64,000 nucleotides of DNA from SYLG01 sp965226945 (GTDB taxonomy: Bacteria; Planctomycetota; Planctomycetia; Gemmatales; Gemmataceae). The stretch spans positions 8,246,001-8,310,000 of the forward strand of contig OZ245717.1 of assembly GCA_965226945.1 (NCBI GenBank), read 5' to 3'. The notes below the pieces were generated by a model. It was not told the DNA's origin and searched no databases. It worked only from the letters and a program-made list of their open reading frames with translations. Position numbers and translations under genes: made by a program. Every line of letters begins with the position of its first letter. The stretch's first letter is position 1. Shown piece after piece: positions 26,366 through 34,486 of the stretch.

Positions 26366-27061
26366 ATGTTGCCCGAGGGAACCAGGGCCGTACTTCTTGA
26401 CATCGAAGGCACGACGTCGTCGATTTCCTTCGTTCACGATGTCTTGTTTCCTTATGCCAGGAAAGCCGCGCCGGCTTATCTCGAAGCCAATTGGTCCAAT
26501 CCCGCGGTGGTCGAAGCGGGCCGCCTCATGATCGAGGAGGCGGGCTTGGCGCCGGCGCCCCCCACTCTGGACAATGCGCTGGCGGCGATGAACGCATTGA
26601 TGGACCGGGACGCGAAGGTCACCGGCCTCAAACGGATTCAGGGTTGGATCTGGAAAATCGGCTACGATTCGGGCGAACTCAAGACGCATGTTTATCCCGA
26701 TCTGGTGCCGGCGCTCAACAGTTGGCGCAACCGCGGCTTGCGCATTTTCATCTACTCCTCCGGGTCGATCGAAGCCCAGAAACTGTTTTTTGGCCACACG
26801 ATCGCCGGCGCCCTACTTCCTTTTTTTGAAGGTCATTTCGACACGACCACGGGCCCCAAAGTCGAAGCGTCCAGTTACGCGGCGATCGCCAAGACCACCG
26901 GTTTTGAACCGGGGGAAGTCTGTTTTTTCAGCGATGCGATCAAGGAGATTCAGGCAGCTCATGCCGCGGGGATGAAAGTTCGCTTGACCGTCCGGCCAGG
27001 AAACGCTCCCGTTCCCGCGCACCCTTTTGAAACGGTGACCAGCTTGCCCGTCGCCGAGTAA
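26366..27061 (+). CDS. mtnC: Enolase-phosphatase (acireductone synthase)
   Basis: The 231-aa HAD-superfamily protein has motif I LLDIEGTTSSISFVHDVLFPYA (Asp12, Glu14), motif II IYSSGSIEAQKLFF and motif III/IV KVEASSYAAIAK with CFFSDAIKEIQAA. Replacement of the second motif I Asp by Glu is the MtnC pattern. It tautomerises and dephosphorylates 2,3-diketo-5-methylthiopentyl-1-phosphate to acireductone. It is the last of three methionine salvage genes, and an intrinsic terminator follows at once. Confidence 0.95.
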   Translation: MLPEGTRAVLLDIEGTTSSISFVHDVLFPYARKAAPAYLEANWSNPAVVEAGRLMIEEAGLAPAPPTLDNALAAMNALMDRDAKVTGLKRIQGWIWKIGYDSGELKTHVYPDLVPALNSWRNRGLRIFIYSSGSIEAQKLFFGHTIAGALLPFFEGHFDTTTGPKVEASSYAAIAKTTGFEPGEVCFFSDAIKEIQAAHAAGMKVRLTVRPGNAPVPAHPFETVTSLPVAE

Positions 27062-27094
27062 ACGGGCGCGGGGTTCCCCCGTTCCCGTTTTGTT
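27061..27094 (+). terminator. Intrinsic terminator after mtnC
   Basis: The stem pairs AACGGG and CGGGG (27061-27066, 27069-27073) with CCCCG and CCCGTT (27077-27081, 27084-27089), with a 2-nt internal loop and a TTC loop. It is followed by TTTGTT. It begins on the last base of the stop codon, so it ends the methionine salvage transcript. Confidence 0.72.
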
Positions 27095-27347
27095 CGTTAC
27101 CTGCCTCAACATCATTGCGTTAAAGTCGTTGAACAGTCTTGGTTTCTTGGGCAGAGCGTTATTACCGCTTTCCCGCGCTGAATCTCGGCGGCCTGGTTTT
27201 CCTCGTTTCCTCCTCATTCCCTCGCGAAGACCGGCGCTTCAAAAAGCGCCATGCCTCATCAAGTTTCACCTGAATCGACTTAAAAGGAATCGGCCCGCCG
27301 CGTAGAAAGAAGAGGCGGGTCCATTTCCAACCAGGGAATCGGCAATC

Positions 27348-28313
27348 ATGAACAGGATGTTTCGCAGTACCGGCGGCTTGACCGCATTGGGCGCCTGTCT
27401 GGCGCTTTTTCTTTCTACCCCTTCGCATGGACAAGATCCGCTTGAGCGCGATTTGGCGGGCAAACCCTATCGGGGAGTCGAGCCCATCACAGGCGAACTG
27501 AAGGTGGTCGGCTCGCGCAGCATGGCCAACCTGCTCGCCCAGTGGAGCGAAGGCCTCAAAAAATACCATCCCAAACTTCATGTCCAACTGGATTGCGAAG
27601 GCCCGGAAACCGCGCTTCCCGAACTGGCCGCCCAGAAAGATGCCATTGCCGCACTGGGTCGACCCCTGAGCCGCGACGAGATTCAGGCGTTTGAGAAAAA
27701 GTCGGATAAGGAACTCGTCGTGGTGGGAGTATGCGAAAGCGAGTGGGGCATCATCGTTCATCCGGAAAACCCGCTCAAGGAAATCACGCGGACCCAACTG
27801 CAACGGGTCTTTGGCAAAAAAGCCGGCGAAAACAAGGACCCGGTCTGGGGCGATCTGGGCTTAAAGGATGCCTGGGCCGCGAAGGCGATCACGATCCAGG
27901 GCCGCGAAGCCAGTTCGGGCGCCCGGACCTTTTTTCGCCGGGCGCTGCAATTGCCCAAGGACACCGAAGAGCGGGCGCAAAAAGAAAACCCGGGAAATCG
28001 GGCAATCGTTCAGGCCGTTGCCGCCGACCAGGGATCGCTTGGCTTTTGCCCCAGGGCGCTTGCCACCAAGGAAGTCAAAACGATCCCAATCGCCGAGGAA
28101 GCGAACTCGGAAGGCCCCTCGCTCAATCAGGAGTTATTCCTGGTGGTCGCCCGCGAAAAAGGAAAACCGTTGAGCCCGCCCGTGCTCGAATTCCTTGCCT
28201 TTGCCCTGAGCCAGACCGGGCAAGATTGCGCGGCTCGCGATGGTTTTAAGGGCCTGGATCGCTCCGGAATTCTCGCCGGGTTCGACCGCGCCGGATTTTC
28301 GCCGGTGAAATAA
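27348..28313 (+). CDS. PstS-like periplasmic substrate-binding protein
   Basis: The 321-aa protein has a signal peptide ending near SHGQ. It then shows the PBP-like pattern of PstS proteins: LKVVGSRSMANLLAQWSEGLKKYHP, IAALGRPLSRDEIQ, VVGVCESEWGIIVHPENPLKEITRTQLQRVFGK, the GREASSGARTFFRRAL ligand loop and ESLGF-like DQGSLGFCPRAL. It probably binds phosphate. No pstC, pstA, pstB or phoU is in the window, so it may act with a distant transporter or as a scavenging protein. It is transcribed in the direction of two further secreted-protein genes. Confidence 0.85.
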   Translation: MNRMFRSTGGLTALGACLALFLSTPSHGQDPLERDLAGKPYRGVEPITGELKVVGSRSMANLLAQWSEGLKKYHPKLHVQLDCEGPETALPELAAQKDAIAALGRPLSRDEIQAFEKKSDKELVVVGVCESEWGIIVHPENPLKEITRTQLQRVFGKKAGENKDPVWGDLGLKDAWAAKAITIQGREASSGARTFFRRALQLPKDTEERAQKENPGNRAIVQAVAADQGSLGFCPRALATKEVKTIPIAEEANSEGPSLNQELFLVVAREKGKPLSPPVLEFLAFALSQTGQDCAARDGFKGLDRSGILAGFDRAGFSPVK

Positions 28314-28330
28314 TTGCCTCTTCAAAACCA

Positions 28331-28390
28331 GCAAATAAAAACAAACAAAAACAAACAAAAATAATTAGAAATCATCAAAAATAAAAAGAA
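28331..28390 (+). promoter_or_regulatory. A-rich leader before the PDZ protein gene
   Basis: About 60 bp are nearly all A on the plus strand, including three near-identical AAAAACAAAC units, in otherwise GC-rich DNA. It lies directly before the Shine-Dalgarno (GGGGGA) of the gene at 28404. It could be an UP-element-like or unstructured leader; no clear -35/-10 pair is visible. Confidence 0.4.
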
Positions 28391-28403
28391 AACTCGGGGG
28401 AAG

Positions 28404-29516
28404 ATGATGAAGCGGATCTTGGCAACCCTTTTGGGGTGCAGCGCGCTTTTTGGCGGCATGCGGACCGATGTTTTCGGCCAGGACGCGCGCAACCGCGATG
28501 GCGGGGCCAATCGTTTTTTGCCACCGAGCGGTAGTGCCCAGTTGGGCGTCCGCGTTAGCAATCGCGAATTTGGCGTGGAGGTGGTTCAGGTGATTCCCGG
28601 GTCTCCCGCCTCACAGGTCGGCCTGGAGCGGGCCGATGTGATCATCACCGTGGGGGGATATCAGGTCGGTTATGTCAACGGCCGCCTTTATGACGTGGGG
28701 GAAGAGTGCAACCGCCGCGTCGACGCGAACGGAATGGTCCGGCTCGTGATCCGCAATGCCCGCACCGGATTCCTGGCCAATGTCGATGTGAATCTGGGTG
28801 CGCCGATCCCGCCCGGCCCCATTCCTCCTGGACCGTTTCCCCCACCCAATCCCGGTTGGGGCCAGGGACTGATCAGCGGCACCATCGAATGCAGCACGGC
28901 GGTGCAGTTACCCGCCGGGTCGGCCTTGCACATTCGCCTGCTCGAAGAAGGTTTCGCCGGCACCCCCGCCACCCCGGTCGCGCAGACCACTCACCCCAAT
29001 ATCCCCGGCTTTCCCGCGAAGTATCACCTGAACTTCCGTCCTGCGAACATCAGCCCGAAACGCCGCTACTACCTCGACGCGCGGGTGCTGCAAGGCGGCC
29101 AGGTGCTTTGCCAGACGAACCAGCCCTACTGGTACACGGGCGGCGCTCGCCCACAGATGAACATGGTGGTCACCCCGGTCGCGCCGCCGCCTCCCGATCA
29201 GGGACCGGTCGCGTTGATCACGCAGTGGTACCGCATCTATCTTGGCCGGGAACCGGACCAACTTGGCCTGCAGGGCCAGCTTGCCGCGCTACAGCAGGGC
29301 CAAACCGTCGGAGACATTCAAGCCGCCATTCTTTCAAGCGGCGAGTTTTTCGATCGCTGCAACAACAACGCGCACATTTGGATTTCTCAGGTCTATTCGC
29401 TCGCTCTCAATCAGAAACCCAAGCCCTCCGACATCGACTACTGGGTCGAAAGGATCCGTTATCACAAGGGCAACCGCCTTATCACCGTGCGCGAACTGCT
29501 CAAGGCTGCTTCCTGA
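28404..29516 (+). CDS. Secreted protein with PDZ, YscW-like and DUF4214-like domains
   Basis: After a signal peptide (ending DVFGQ) the 370-aa protein has a PDZ-like domain at about residues 45-130 (LGVRVSNREFGVEVVQVIPGSPASQVGLERADVIITVGG). A proline linker (PIPPGPIPPGPFPPPNPGW) follows, then a YbaY/YscW-like beta domain at about 155-250 (ISGTIECSTAVQLPAGSALHIRLLE, NFRPANISPKRRYYLDARV). The C-terminal part is a DUF4214-like helical region at about 268-365 (WYRIYLGREPDQLGLQGQLAALQQG, AAILSSGEFF). It has no protease domain. It probably binds other envelope proteins. A second in-frame ATG is at 28407. Confidence 0.78.
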   Translation: MMKRILATLLGCSALFGGMRTDVFGQDARNRDGGANRFLPPSGSAQLGVRVSNREFGVEVVQVIPGSPASQVGLERADVIITVGGYQVGYVNGRLYDVGEECNRRVDANGMVRLVIRNARTGFLANVDVNLGAPIPPGPIPPGPFPPPNPGWGQGLISGTIECSTAVQLPAGSALHIRLLEEGFAGTPATPVAQTTHPNIPGFPAKYHLNFRPANISPKRRYYLDARVLQGGQVLCQTNQPYWYTGGARPQMNMVVTPVAPPPPDQGPVALITQWYRIYLGREPDQLGLQGQLAALQQGQTVGDIQAAILSSGEFFDRCNNNAHIWISQVYSLALNQKPKPSDIDYWVERIRYHKGNRLITVRELLKAAS

Positions 29517-29537
29517 AATCCCAAATGGATCGGGCCA

Positions 29538-31412
29538 ATGGACCATTCCTGCAGTTGGATCATCCTTTCCCTGGGTCTGATGGCGGGAATGGGCCAGCCG
29601 TTGACCGCTCGCCAAAACCCTGTGGAATCGCAAACGACTGCAAAAATCGAAACGATCGAAGACCTCTGGGCCGGATTTGATCCCAGGGCCCTGCCCTTGG
29701 AAACGGAAGTATTGAAATCCTGGGACGAAGACGACCTTCACTTCGAAATGTTCTATTTCACGGGAGAGGAATTCGAAGGCAAGAAAACCCGGATCTTTGG
29801 CTACCTTGGACGACCCAAAAAGCCCGAAGGAAAAATTCCCGGCCTGATTCATGTCCATGGAGGGGGCCAGACCGCGGTGCTCGACTGGCCGCGGTTTTGG
29901 GCCAAGCGCGGCTATGCCTGCGTGAGTTTCGATTTTTGCGGCGACACCTCGATGCTCGGGCCCAAATCAAAACGGGAGCATTACACTCGCTGGGAAAAGG
30001 TTCCCGCCGACATGTTCAAAATCAGCGGGGGGTTGCAAATGACCCCGACGCCCAGGCACAATCCCTGGTATCACTGGACCCTGGCCGCGCGGCGCGCGCT
30101 TACCCTGCTCGAAGCCCGCCCCGAAGTCGACAAGGACCGGCTGGGCGTTTTCGGCATCTCGGTGGGCGGCACGCTGACCTGGAGCATCGCCTCGCTCGAC
30201 CATCGGATCAAGGCGGCGGCTCCGATTTATGGCTGCGGCTGGGAATTCTACCCTTACCCCCCTGACCTCAAGGCGCCCGTGGGCGAGGACTTGCGTTTAT
30301 GGCGGAAGCTGATTGCTCCCGAAGCCCATGCCGCGCGTATCCGTTGCCCGCTGCATTTCCTGAGCGCAACCAACGATTTTCATGGCCGCATGGATCTGGC
30401 CTATCACACTCTGGCCCAGCTCGGTTCCTCGCAAAAAAGCCTGGTGTTCACGCGCAATTACAACCATCATGTCGAGCCCGACGAAGGCCATTCCCTGCCT
30501 GAGTTTTTCGCCACCCATTTTCATGGGAACCGTCCCGCCTGGCCCATGACTCCAACAGTGCAAGTCAAGGAATCGCAGATGGGTATTCCCCTGGTGCGGG
30601 TGAAAGCGAGCAACCTCGACCGCGTCGAACGGGTCGAGATCAACTACTGCCTGAACAACGCCTCGCCGACCGGACGATTCTGGCGCCGCGGGGAATACCC
30701 GATGCCCGATGGCAACACTTTCGTGGCCTCGGCCCCCTATTTAAGCGAGAGCGATACCCTCTTCGTTTTCGCCAATGTCTATTACAAATCGGGCGCCTGC
30801 GTGAGCTCGGCGTTGATCAAGCAGGACGCCGCGAATATCCCCAATGCCCGGCCGACCTTGAAGCCCCAAAACCTGATTGACGCGATGGAGGATGCCACCA
30901 ACTGGCATTGGGTGCCGGCCTATACCGACCCCTGCCGTTACGATCGCTTCTTTGTCGACTGGAGCGGACCCAGTTTGGCGATCTGCTTTACCTTGGATCC
31001 GAAGACCTTTGGCCACGCCGGCGCGATGCACTACCACTTCGGCACGCGCAAGATCGGCGACCCCCAATTTCAGGGCATTGAGCCGGAAAAGAAGACCGAT
31101 TCCACCGGCAAGTCGGCGACGAAGCTCCTGCGAATCGATTTTGCGACCGAGAATCGTCCAGAGCAGTTGACGGTCCGGCTGACTCGGCGGGAACCGGGAC
31201 AAAACGAAGTGGAATTCACTGCGAAGGCATCATTCTCCCAAGCCAACAAGGGAGACTGGCAAACGATTTCGATGAAAATGGAAGAGTTCCGCGACGCCCA
31301 GCAAAAAGTTCTGCCCAATTGGGAACATCTCGAGCTTTTCGCCCTGGACGGCGTTAATCCGGCCAAAAAACCGCCGATTTTTAAACGCCTACGCTGGGCC
31401 TTCGAAAAATGA
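29538..31412 (+). CDS. Secreted alpha/beta hydrolase with C-terminal accessory region
   Basis: The 624-aa protein has a signal peptide and then an acetyl xylan esterase/dienelactone hydrolase-like domain to about residue 335: IPGLIHVHGGGQTAVLDW (oxyanion strand), the nucleophile motif GVFGISVGGTLTW, LHFLSATNDFHGRMD (acid) and NHHVEPDEGHSLPEF (His). The last 290 residues are beta-rich: an Ig-like segment similar to PhoPQ-regulated protein PqaA-type hydrolases, then a region like a carbohydrate-binding jelly roll. It starts 21 bp after the PDZ protein gene. A polysaccharide-linked ester substrate is plausible. Confidence 0.8.
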   Translation: MDHSCSWIILSLGLMAGMGQPLTARQNPVESQTTAKIETIEDLWAGFDPRALPLETEVLKSWDEDDLHFEMFYFTGEEFEGKKTRIFGYLGRPKKPEGKIPGLIHVHGGGQTAVLDWPRFWAKRGYACVSFDFCGDTSMLGPKSKREHYTRWEKVPADMFKISGGLQMTPTPRHNPWYHWTLAARRALTLLEARPEVDKDRLGVFGISVGGTLTWSIASLDHRIKAAAPIYGCGWEFYPYPPDLKAPVGEDLRLWRKLIAPEAHAARIRCPLHFLSATNDFHGRMDLAYHTLAQLGSSQKSLVFTRNYNHHVEPDEGHSLPEFFATHFHGNRPAWPMTPTVQVKESQMGIPLVRVKASNLDRVERVEINYCLNNASPTGRFWRRGEYPMPDGNTFVASAPYLSESDTLFVFANVYYKSGACVSSALIKQDAANIPNARPTLKPQNLIDAMEDATNWHWVPAYTDPCRYDRFFVDWSGPSLAICFTLDPKTFGHAGAMHYHFGTRKIGDPQFQGIEPEKKTDSTGKSATKLLRIDFATENRPEQLTVRLTRREPGQNEVEFTAKASFSQANKGDWQTISMKMEEFRDAQQKVLPNWEHLELFALDGVNPAKKPPIFKRLRWAFEK

Positions 31413-31512
31413 CCCTGAAACCGTCAAACCTGAAACGCTTGCGCTCAGGAATCTCACCCTAAAAACTTCCAATCGATTCGCTCGTTATGAGATGAGGTCA
31501 TCTCGACCTTTT

Positions 31513-32823
31513 CTACCTTATGCCAAGGCCGCGTCGAATTTCCATTTCCAGGTCAGCAAGCATCGGGCGGCTAAGCCCCTGTCCAGACGGTGTCCGCCAG
31601 AGGATATTGCCGTTTTCATCCAGCAGCACCAGGGTCGGAAAAGAAGTGACTTGGAACTGCGTCTGCACCGGGCATTCGCCATCGCCGATTTGCCCCAGAA
31701 TGGTCGTGTAGTTGAGCCGGTAACGCCCACGCACCGAGCGGACCTTGGCCGCGCGTTCGGCCATCGTGCCACGTTCGTACGCAATGCCCACCACCTCAAG
31801 CCCGTAGGATTTGTACGTCCGTTGCAGCTCGACCAGATGCGGCATCGCTTGCAAGCACGGCCCGCACGTGCTGAACCAGAAATCGAGCAGGACCAATCGC
31901 CCGGTTTTGTGTTTGCGAAACTCCCAGGGGTTGCCATCGAGATCGACGAGCGCGAAGTTCTCAAGCTTGCGCCCCACAAGCTGGCAAGAGGGGATCGGCG
32001 TCTCGGCCGTATTCAGCGGGGCAGGCGGCGCCGAACTGGGCGCCTCGGTCGGCCTTGCGTAGGGAATGGCCAAGGTGGGAGCCGCCGGCATCATCCCTAA
32101 GTCGCGGGCAATTCTTTCTGGGCGTACGGTACTTGTCGGCGTGCCCGAACCCGAGGGGACGATCGCTGCGGGGTCGCTTGAACCGCCGCTTGGTGGCGCG
32201 GGCGCTTCGGAGGCTCCATTTGCCGCGGAAGGCTGAGTGGCGCCCACAAGCGGTGCCCCGAGTACCGGGACCACGCTTCCGCCCGAGTTATCCTGTTCCA
32301 AAAGCGTGATGACGACTTGAAGATTGGGCGGAGACACGACCACCGTGCCGGTATAGTACCTCTCCTGATCGCGCACGCGCGCGGTTAACTGGTAGGCTTT
32401 GCCACTTTTCAGACCGGGAATCTGAAAATTGCCCAAGGTGTCGGCGCTGACTTCAAAGCGCACCGGTTCCTGGTTCGACTGATTGACTTCTTGCAAATCA
32501 ACGACCTGGACAATCGCACTGGAGGGACGCCTTTGCAGACGATCCATGATCGAGCCGGCAAGCGTTGCCGCGCTCGATTGTGAAGTGGGAGTGCCGGTGA
32601 CGAGCGACTGCGAGGGAGCAAAGGGCTGCGCGGCAGCCGAAGATCCGCCGGCGGGTTGAATGGGGGAATTGCTGCCCGGTACGGGCGGCCACTGCGGCGG
32701 CTTCGGGCCAGACGAAACTGGTGTCGCCGGAGCCGTACGCTGGGCGTCGGTTTGTTTTTGCTGACTATTGCAGCCCAAACAAATCATCGCGCCCAACAGA
32801 ATGACGGCGAAAATACGGCGCAC
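31513..32823 (-). CDS. TlpA-like thioredoxin lipoprotein with carboxypeptidase-regulatory-like domain
   Basis: The N terminus MRRIFAVILLGAMICLGC ends in a lipobox, so the protein is likely a lipoprotein. A Pro/Ser-rich linker leads to a CarboxypepD_reg-like beta domain (VRFEVSADTLGNFQIPGLKSGKAYQL and YYTGTVVVSPPNLQVVITL). A second low-complexity linker (about 100 residues, Pro/Ala/Ser/Gly) precedes a C-terminal redoxin domain with FWFSTCGPCLQAMPHL and a cis-Pro in VTSFPTLVLL. The active site CGPC is intact. It is a long-armed surface thiol oxidoreductase. At 436 aa it is over twice the size of a normal TlpA domain. Confidence 0.85.
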   Translation of the reverse strand: MRRIFAVILLGAMICLGCNSQQKQTDAQRTAPATPVSSGPKPPQWPPVPGSNSPIQPAGGSSAAAQPFAPSQSLVTGTPTSQSSAATLAGSIMDRLQRRPSSAIVQVVDLQEVNQSNQEPVRFEVSADTLGNFQIPGLKSGKAYQLTARVRDQERYYTGTVVVSPPNLQVVITLLEQDNSGGSVVPVLGAPLVGATQPSAANGASEAPAPPSGGSSDPAAIVPSGSGTPTSTVRPERIARDLGMMPAAPTLAIPYARPTEAPSSAPPAPLNTAETPIPSCQLVGRKLENFALVDLDGNPWEFRKHKTGRLVLLDFWFSTCGPCLQAMPHLVELQRTYKSYGLEVVGIAYERGTMAERAAKVRSVRGRYRLNYTTILGQIGDGECPVQTQFQVTSFPTLVLLDENGNILWRTPSGQGLSRPMLADLEMEIRRGLGIR

Positions 32824-33048
32824 GGAAATCCTCTAAGCCCCCATAACTCCTACTATCGACCAAAAATAGGTCAATATGGAGCGAGGGCCTTGCAACCATT
32901 GCCGCCGCCGCGGGTCAAGGCAAATGAGACTTGAGAATTTCTTGTGGATTCCCACCCTCCACCGAGCCATTGGCCGCCCTAACCGGTTCAAACCGACCAG
33001 TTTGACGCGAGAGCCGTCTGGCAAAGTGCGGCAATCGAATGGGTTCGC

Positions 33049-34356
33049 CTAATGGCCGGCGGGATGGCTGGACCTTCGCGCTCGCCAGGAATGCGGGAAA
33101 AGCTGCACTTGCTCGACATTCCCCTCGCGGTCAAAAGGCAACTCGATCGGCTTCCCTTCGATTTTCACCTCGGGACGCCCCTTGATTTGCTCCAATAAGG
33201 CCGGCGTGACCCAAAGCCGTTCCAGTTCCAGCGAATTGGGGATCACGGCAAGGCGGATTTCGTCCCACTTGGGCCGCCAGCACGATTCCAGGCCGGCCAG
33301 AATGCATTCCTTGTCGGTCGGAAACGAAAGCGGCAATTTCGAGCGCCACAGGAAGCGTGCGGTCAGGTTGTTCATGCGGAAGGGGACCGGGTCGATCGAC
33401 GCGATCATCTTGTCGGTCGTCAAATCGGCGATGCCCACACCCGTGGCATTGCCATGGCTTTCAGGAGCCAGATCGAGCGCGCAAATCCTCGTAATGGAGG
33501 GTTTGGGATCTTCCGGCACCGTTTCCATGAGCAGGCGCCCCACGACATTGGGGTCGATCCCGGCACCCGAATAGTTCTTGCCCACTTCGCCGATGATGAG
33601 CAAATCGCATTGATCCAAGGGCAAGCGGGCCATCCAGTTACGGGCCAAATCGAGGAGCTCCGGCTCGCGCGCAAGCAGATCGGTTTTATCCACCACCTCG
33701 ACCCGCGCGGTTTTCTCGCGGGCATTTTCAATGATCGCCAATCCCGCCTCGAAGGGGGATTTTTCCAGGATCACTTCCACCGTCTTGGGCATCATGTCCC
33801 TGAGACCCGAGATGCCCCAAACATGATGCTGCGACGCCCCTTCCCTTTTGCCAAAGCCGATGACGAGCATTTTGACGATGCCGCTTTCGTATCTGCCCCG
33901 AAAGTCGGTGTGAGGTTTGACCCGCGAAAGACAAAGCACCCGGTCGGCCTTGAGGGCGTTGCGGTCCCAAAACACCGGTTCGCCCCAGCTGTTGGTGCCG
34001 ATGACATCAACATCCATGTCGGTCAACACCGGGATGCCAAGCGCCTGTTCGCTCACGCCGTATTCCGCAAGCAGCTCACGCTGCCCCTGGGCATTCGCCC
34101 CGCCGTGACTGCCCATGGCCGCAACGATGAACGGGGTGGCTCCCTTCGATTGAACGAAGCGCGCCGTGGCCCTCGCCATTGCTTGAATTCCAGCAATTCC
34201 GCGGCTTCCGACCCCAATCGCCACCCGTTCTTGAGGCCGAATCCGGCTCGCGACTTTCGCCTGCCTCCAGGCCTCAAGCACCGCCTCTTCGACGTTCGTC
34301 ACCTCCGGCTGATTGTGAGACTGGGAGATTTGAACAATTTGCGGAATCTTCTTCAT
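33049..34356 (-). CDS. LarA-like DUF2088 domain protein
   Basis: The start at 34356 (MKKIPQIV) follows GAGAG; an open frame extends 120 codons upstream but without family features. The 435-aa protein has the DUF2088/LarA N-terminal features: RVAIGVGSRGI, VAAMGSHGGA in place of the LarA GTHRP loop and RVKPHTDFRGRYESGIVKML, which holds a His and Lys corresponding to LarA ligands. LarA binds a nickel pincer cofactor and racemises lactate or similar hydroxy acids. The cofactor genes larB, larC and larE are not in the window, and several LarA residues differ, so the reaction is open. Confidence 0.8.
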   Translation of the reverse strand: MKKIPQIVQISQSHNQPEVTNVEEAVLEAWRQAKVASRIRPQERVAIGVGSRGIAGIQAMARATARFVQSKGATPFIVAAMGSHGGANAQGQRELLAEYGVSEQALGIPVLTDMDVDVIGTNSWGEPVFWDRNALKADRVLCLSRVKPHTDFRGRYESGIVKMLVIGFGKREGASQHHVWGISGLRDMMPKTVEVILEKSPFEAGLAIIENAREKTARVEVVDKTDLLAREPELLDLARNWMARLPLDQCDLLIIGEVGKNYSGAGIDPNVVGRLLMETVPEDPKPSITRICALDLAPESHGNATGVGIADLTTDKMIASIDPVPFRMNNLTARFLWRSKLPLSFPTDKECILAGLESCWRPKWDEIRLAVIPNSLELERLWVTPALLEQIKGRPEVKIEGKPIELPFDREGNVEQVQLFPHSWRARRSSHPAGH

Positions 34357-34486
34357 CGGATCTCTCGGGAGTGGTTCCTGATCATTTAATCCACTGGAGG
34401 CTTCGGCAACCATGGGTTCCGCGTTGACAGTTTTCCAGCTTCCTGGGTATCGGAGGCAATGAGTTTCACTTAAGGACCCGCCGTTC

